Under the pieces are notes generated by a model. It saw nothing but the letters and a program-made list of their open reading frames with translations, did not search any database and had not been told where the DNA came from. From contig WPIO01000009.1 in NCBI GenBank assembly GCA_009760855.2, forward strand, positions 6,592,501 to 6,656,500: a DNA stretch of 64,000 nt, written 5' to 3'. This document shows positions 61,591 to 64,000 of this stretch, piece by piece (the first letter of the stretch is position 1; each line of letters begins with the position of its first letter). Source of the DNA: Cristatella mucedo. Lineage: Eukaryota > Bryozoa > Phylactolaemata > Cristatellidae. The position numbers and the translations under genes are program-made.

Positions 61591-64000
61591 TCAAAACATT
61601 TCCACCAGACCAGTCTCTTCTATTCTGTAGTGACCATAGCTGAATGAATGCACACCACAGTCTAACCAGTATCGTTTTGAGTTAAAGGCGGACAATGCTA
61701 CTTTCTCTAACTTATCAGTGAATAATTCATGGCTACTCTATGATATCTTATAAAACTTTCTAATCTGTTTTTCTTTAAACCCATCAATGGATTTTCCCTT
61801 AAAGACTGATACACTATCAGTTAAACAACTAACAAATGTGTCACGAACCACTGTATTAATTAAAACTGCGTTTGTTGCTCCTTTTGCCGCAGCCTTTCTC
61901 TCTGCATTAACAATGCCAACAGAGTAAAGTTTTGGTCTTAAAGAGCATACCTCAGCAGTTACGTTTCCTTCTGTTTCATCTTTAAACTTTCCCATTGTAT
62001 CAACATCAAACCATTCGGGCATAGCTTTCATATCATCATATAAATTAGGTGTTTCAATATCCATAATTAATGAATCATAATAAATTTTTGCATATTTAAT
62101 TTAGATAGGTCAAGAATTGAGCTACAAATGAATAGTTGTTTGTTTAACTTTGTCTTTGGTTGATTCGTCTAAAGTATTGATAGTGTTTCACCAAAATCTC
62201 TAAAATTGACCATTCTCGGATCGCGTATTACTTTGCTGAATTGAATTTTTTACTTCCTATCTCATCAATAACATTAATCAAATAATTCTTTACTCTTTTT
62301 TCAACATCCTCACACGTCTTACCATAAAACGCATTCATTATCAACTTCCAAAGATTTCTCAGGAATTTCTTATTCGAATTTTTAGCCTTCATGTCAGCGC
62401 ACATTTGGATAAATGGTTGCAACCATCTGGATTGTATACACTTATAAACTTTTTTTTACTACTGCTCTCATTCAATGCGTCAAACAAAATTTTAGATATC
62501 CATAATGGATTAGATCATCTTATTTTGGCGAAAAATCACACATCAACTTTGGTACATTACAAGCACCGACTTTGAACTTATTTTGAAAATTAGAAAACTC
62601 ACTACAATCAACAACTCTATTAGATGCGCATAATGGATATTCATTGTGTAAGTCATGGTAGTACTCTTTTGCTTCAGGATCATAATCAATATCAACAACA
62701 AAGAAAGCACCAATATCTGCAGCATCTGGTAAAGACAATATTTTATCCTTATCTTAACCATCGATTGAGCATTCTTTAATTTCTCTTTGTGGAAGAGGTT
62801 CCATCATTGCGGTTGGGTATTAACTAGTTGCGTCTTGATAAGTAATCCATATTGTCGGTTAGTTTTATGATACCCTGGAAACAAATGGATTATTTGCTTT
62901 AACCAATCTAGTATTTACTTGGCAAATACCCCCACGGATTGATTTTTTAAACATATCATAAACACTTCTAGCTGTTAATAACTCAATTTTTACTCCTGAA
63001 AACCAAAATTCAGCGCTCCATGATAAATCTGGTTTTGTAACAAAATTTGCAGAATCTAGTTTTAATTTAGTTATTAAACCTTCTCTAAAACTTTCAAAAC
63101 AGTCTGCTAGTAACAATACATCTGTAATAAAGTATACATTGTGATAATCAAGAAAGGTTTTACAGTCAAATTCTGTCCAAACATTATTTGCTTTTTATAA
63201 TCCTCGTTTGTTATTCCTGTAATATAAGCATTGGAGTAAAAAGATTCCCTGCTTGGTAAAGTATCATAATACAATTTTTCCATGAGTCCATGAATTCATA
63301 AGGATACTCACCTTTAACAGCAAGTAGATCGAGATTCTTTCCTTTATATAATTCACTTGAAACTGTATTTGAAGTAGGAAAGGAATCAATTGTTTTTCCC
63401 ATTGTTGAAGCAATAGACTGTAATGATCCAATCATAAATTGCATAATATATTTAAAAACAAAATCGCCAACCTTAGGCATCATATACTTTTCCAAGTTGT
63501 AGCTATTTGTTCTGCTTCAAAACTAAAGTGTTCTAATGCTTTAACAATTATATGTGAATCCTATCCTTTAAAGTTATGAAACAAAACAGGTAACTGCCAT
63601 TTTCTAAAGTCAATACCTGACTTAAGATTACATAGATGATGAGCAGCGCCTCTACATTTATTTGTTAGATGGCAGTGGTCATATACCTTTCTTAAATCAT
63701 TACTCCTTGAGTTAAATGGACCTTTACACATCCAAAAAAAAGGTAGCGTCATTATGTACTTTTATTTTATCCTCAGTTAAATCCTTCATTTTACTATCTA
63801 AATCTTTCTCAATCAATCGTGATTTATAGAAACTTGATATACGTGATACTCTTTTTAAGAAATTAATAACGCAATCAGGACCAACGTTTATAAATTTATC
63901 AACAACATCACCATTCCAATCCACAATAACATAAGCAGCTGAGCAAGGTATGCGAGTTGAAAAGTGGTCTTCACGTTCTCCCTGCTGCAAAAAACATTCG
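61591..64000 (-). pseudogene. protein-primed type DNA polymerase B (Polinton pPolB), N-terminus outside the window
   Basis: Would copy the viral genome. In order on the minus strand: an N-terminal region (63,990-63,724); the zinc-like 'YDHCHLTNKCRGAAHHLCNL' and exonuclease-side 'LPVLFHNFKG' (63,752-63,561); 'KGEYPYEFMDSWKNC' (63,495-63,211); 'RGGICQVNTRLVKANN' (near 62,900); a palm block 'FFVVDIDYDPEAKEYYHDLH' (62,520-62,738); motif B 'LWKLIMNAFYGKT' (62,330); and the C-terminus 'GKFKDETEGNVTAEVCSLRP' with 'KRYWLDCGVHSFSYGHYRI' to TGA 61,591. Several frameshifts and stops separate these pieces. The DTDS-type catalytic box (motif C) was not clearly found; it should fall near 62,100-62,230, where the frame is poorest. 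Confidence 0.88.

Larger units (their letters stand above)
44772..64000. mobile_element. integrated Polinton/adintovirus-like element, decayed; right end outside the window
   Basis: More than 19 kb of AT-rich DNA with dense gene remnants on both strands: retroviral-type integrase, protein-primed type PolB, double-jelly-roll capsid protein, penton-like protein, PLA2-like protein, YqaJ exonuclease, HNH-AP2 nuclease and fibre-like proteins. The joint presence of rve integrase, this PolB and this capsid defines Polintons/Mavericks and adintoviruses. Genes are tightly packed, some overlapping by a few bases. Almost all carry frameshifts or stops, and three host-type insertions interrupt them. No terminal repeat is visible at the left end, where coding sequence starts at the compositional boundary. 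Packaging ATPase and protease were not found in the window. Confidence 0.92.

Overview
The window is metazoan nuclear DNA, most likely from an invertebrate. The evidence is long CA/GA/AT microsatellites, tRNA-derived SINEs, L2/CR1-like LINEs, a hAT MITE, and one intron-rich gene with GT-AG introns. I cannot name the species. The window has two compartments: about 44.7 kb of host DNA (GC near 50%), then an AT-rich compartment from about 44,770 to the right edge that is a decayed integrated virus of the Polinton/Maverick (adintovirus-like) group.

Host compartment. The only cellular gene I can support is a receptor-type protein tyrosine phosphatase on the + strand, in up to nine exons from 15,252 to about 33,055. 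Intron phases agree across every junction, giving a predicted protein of about 624 residues: signal peptide, Ser/Thr/Ala-rich mucin-like ectodomain, one membrane helix, and one R3-like (PTPRB/PTPRJ-type) catalytic domain. The catalytic HCSAGVGR loop is intact, but KNRY reads KNRF and the WPD loop reads FPD. Introns and flanks are full of repeats: L2-like LINE pieces (one minus copy of about 2.6 kb at 9.8-12.5 kb; a 3' copy at 34.3-35.1 kb), two tRNA-SINE families (one sharing its 3' tail with the LINE), an R2/NeSL-like fragment at 24.6-26.2 kb, a hAT MITE of SPIN/URR1 type at 31,697-31,884 with a perfect 8-bp target duplication, tandem arrays of 37, 55 and 20 bp, and many microsatellites.

Viral compartment (44,772 to beyond 64,000). 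Recognisable genes, left to right, are: a small acidic minus gene; two small plus genes; retroviral-type integrase (minus); a Cys-rich plus ORF; a tail-fibre-like gene (minus); YqaJ-type exonuclease (minus); double-jelly-roll major capsid protein (minus); small capsid-associated genes; a penton-like protein; a second structural protein; a coiled-coil protein; a small plus gene; a phospholipase A2-like protein (minus); HNH-AP2 endonuclease (plus); two minus helical/membrane genes; three consecutive fibre-like genes (plus); several small minus genes; and protein-primed type DNA polymerase B (minus, cut by the window edge). Nearly every gene carries frameshifts or in-frame stops of all three kinds, so the copy is dead. 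It is further broken by a SINE, a LINE tail and a GC-rich LTR-like insertion. No packaging ATPase, adenain-type protease or terminal inverted repeat is visible; they may lie past the right edge or be lost.

The viral genes together would make a capsid (major capsid, penton-like and accessory proteins, PLA2-like entry protein, fibres), replicate DNA (PolB, YqaJ) and integrate it (integrase). The phosphatase is an unrelated host signalling gene.
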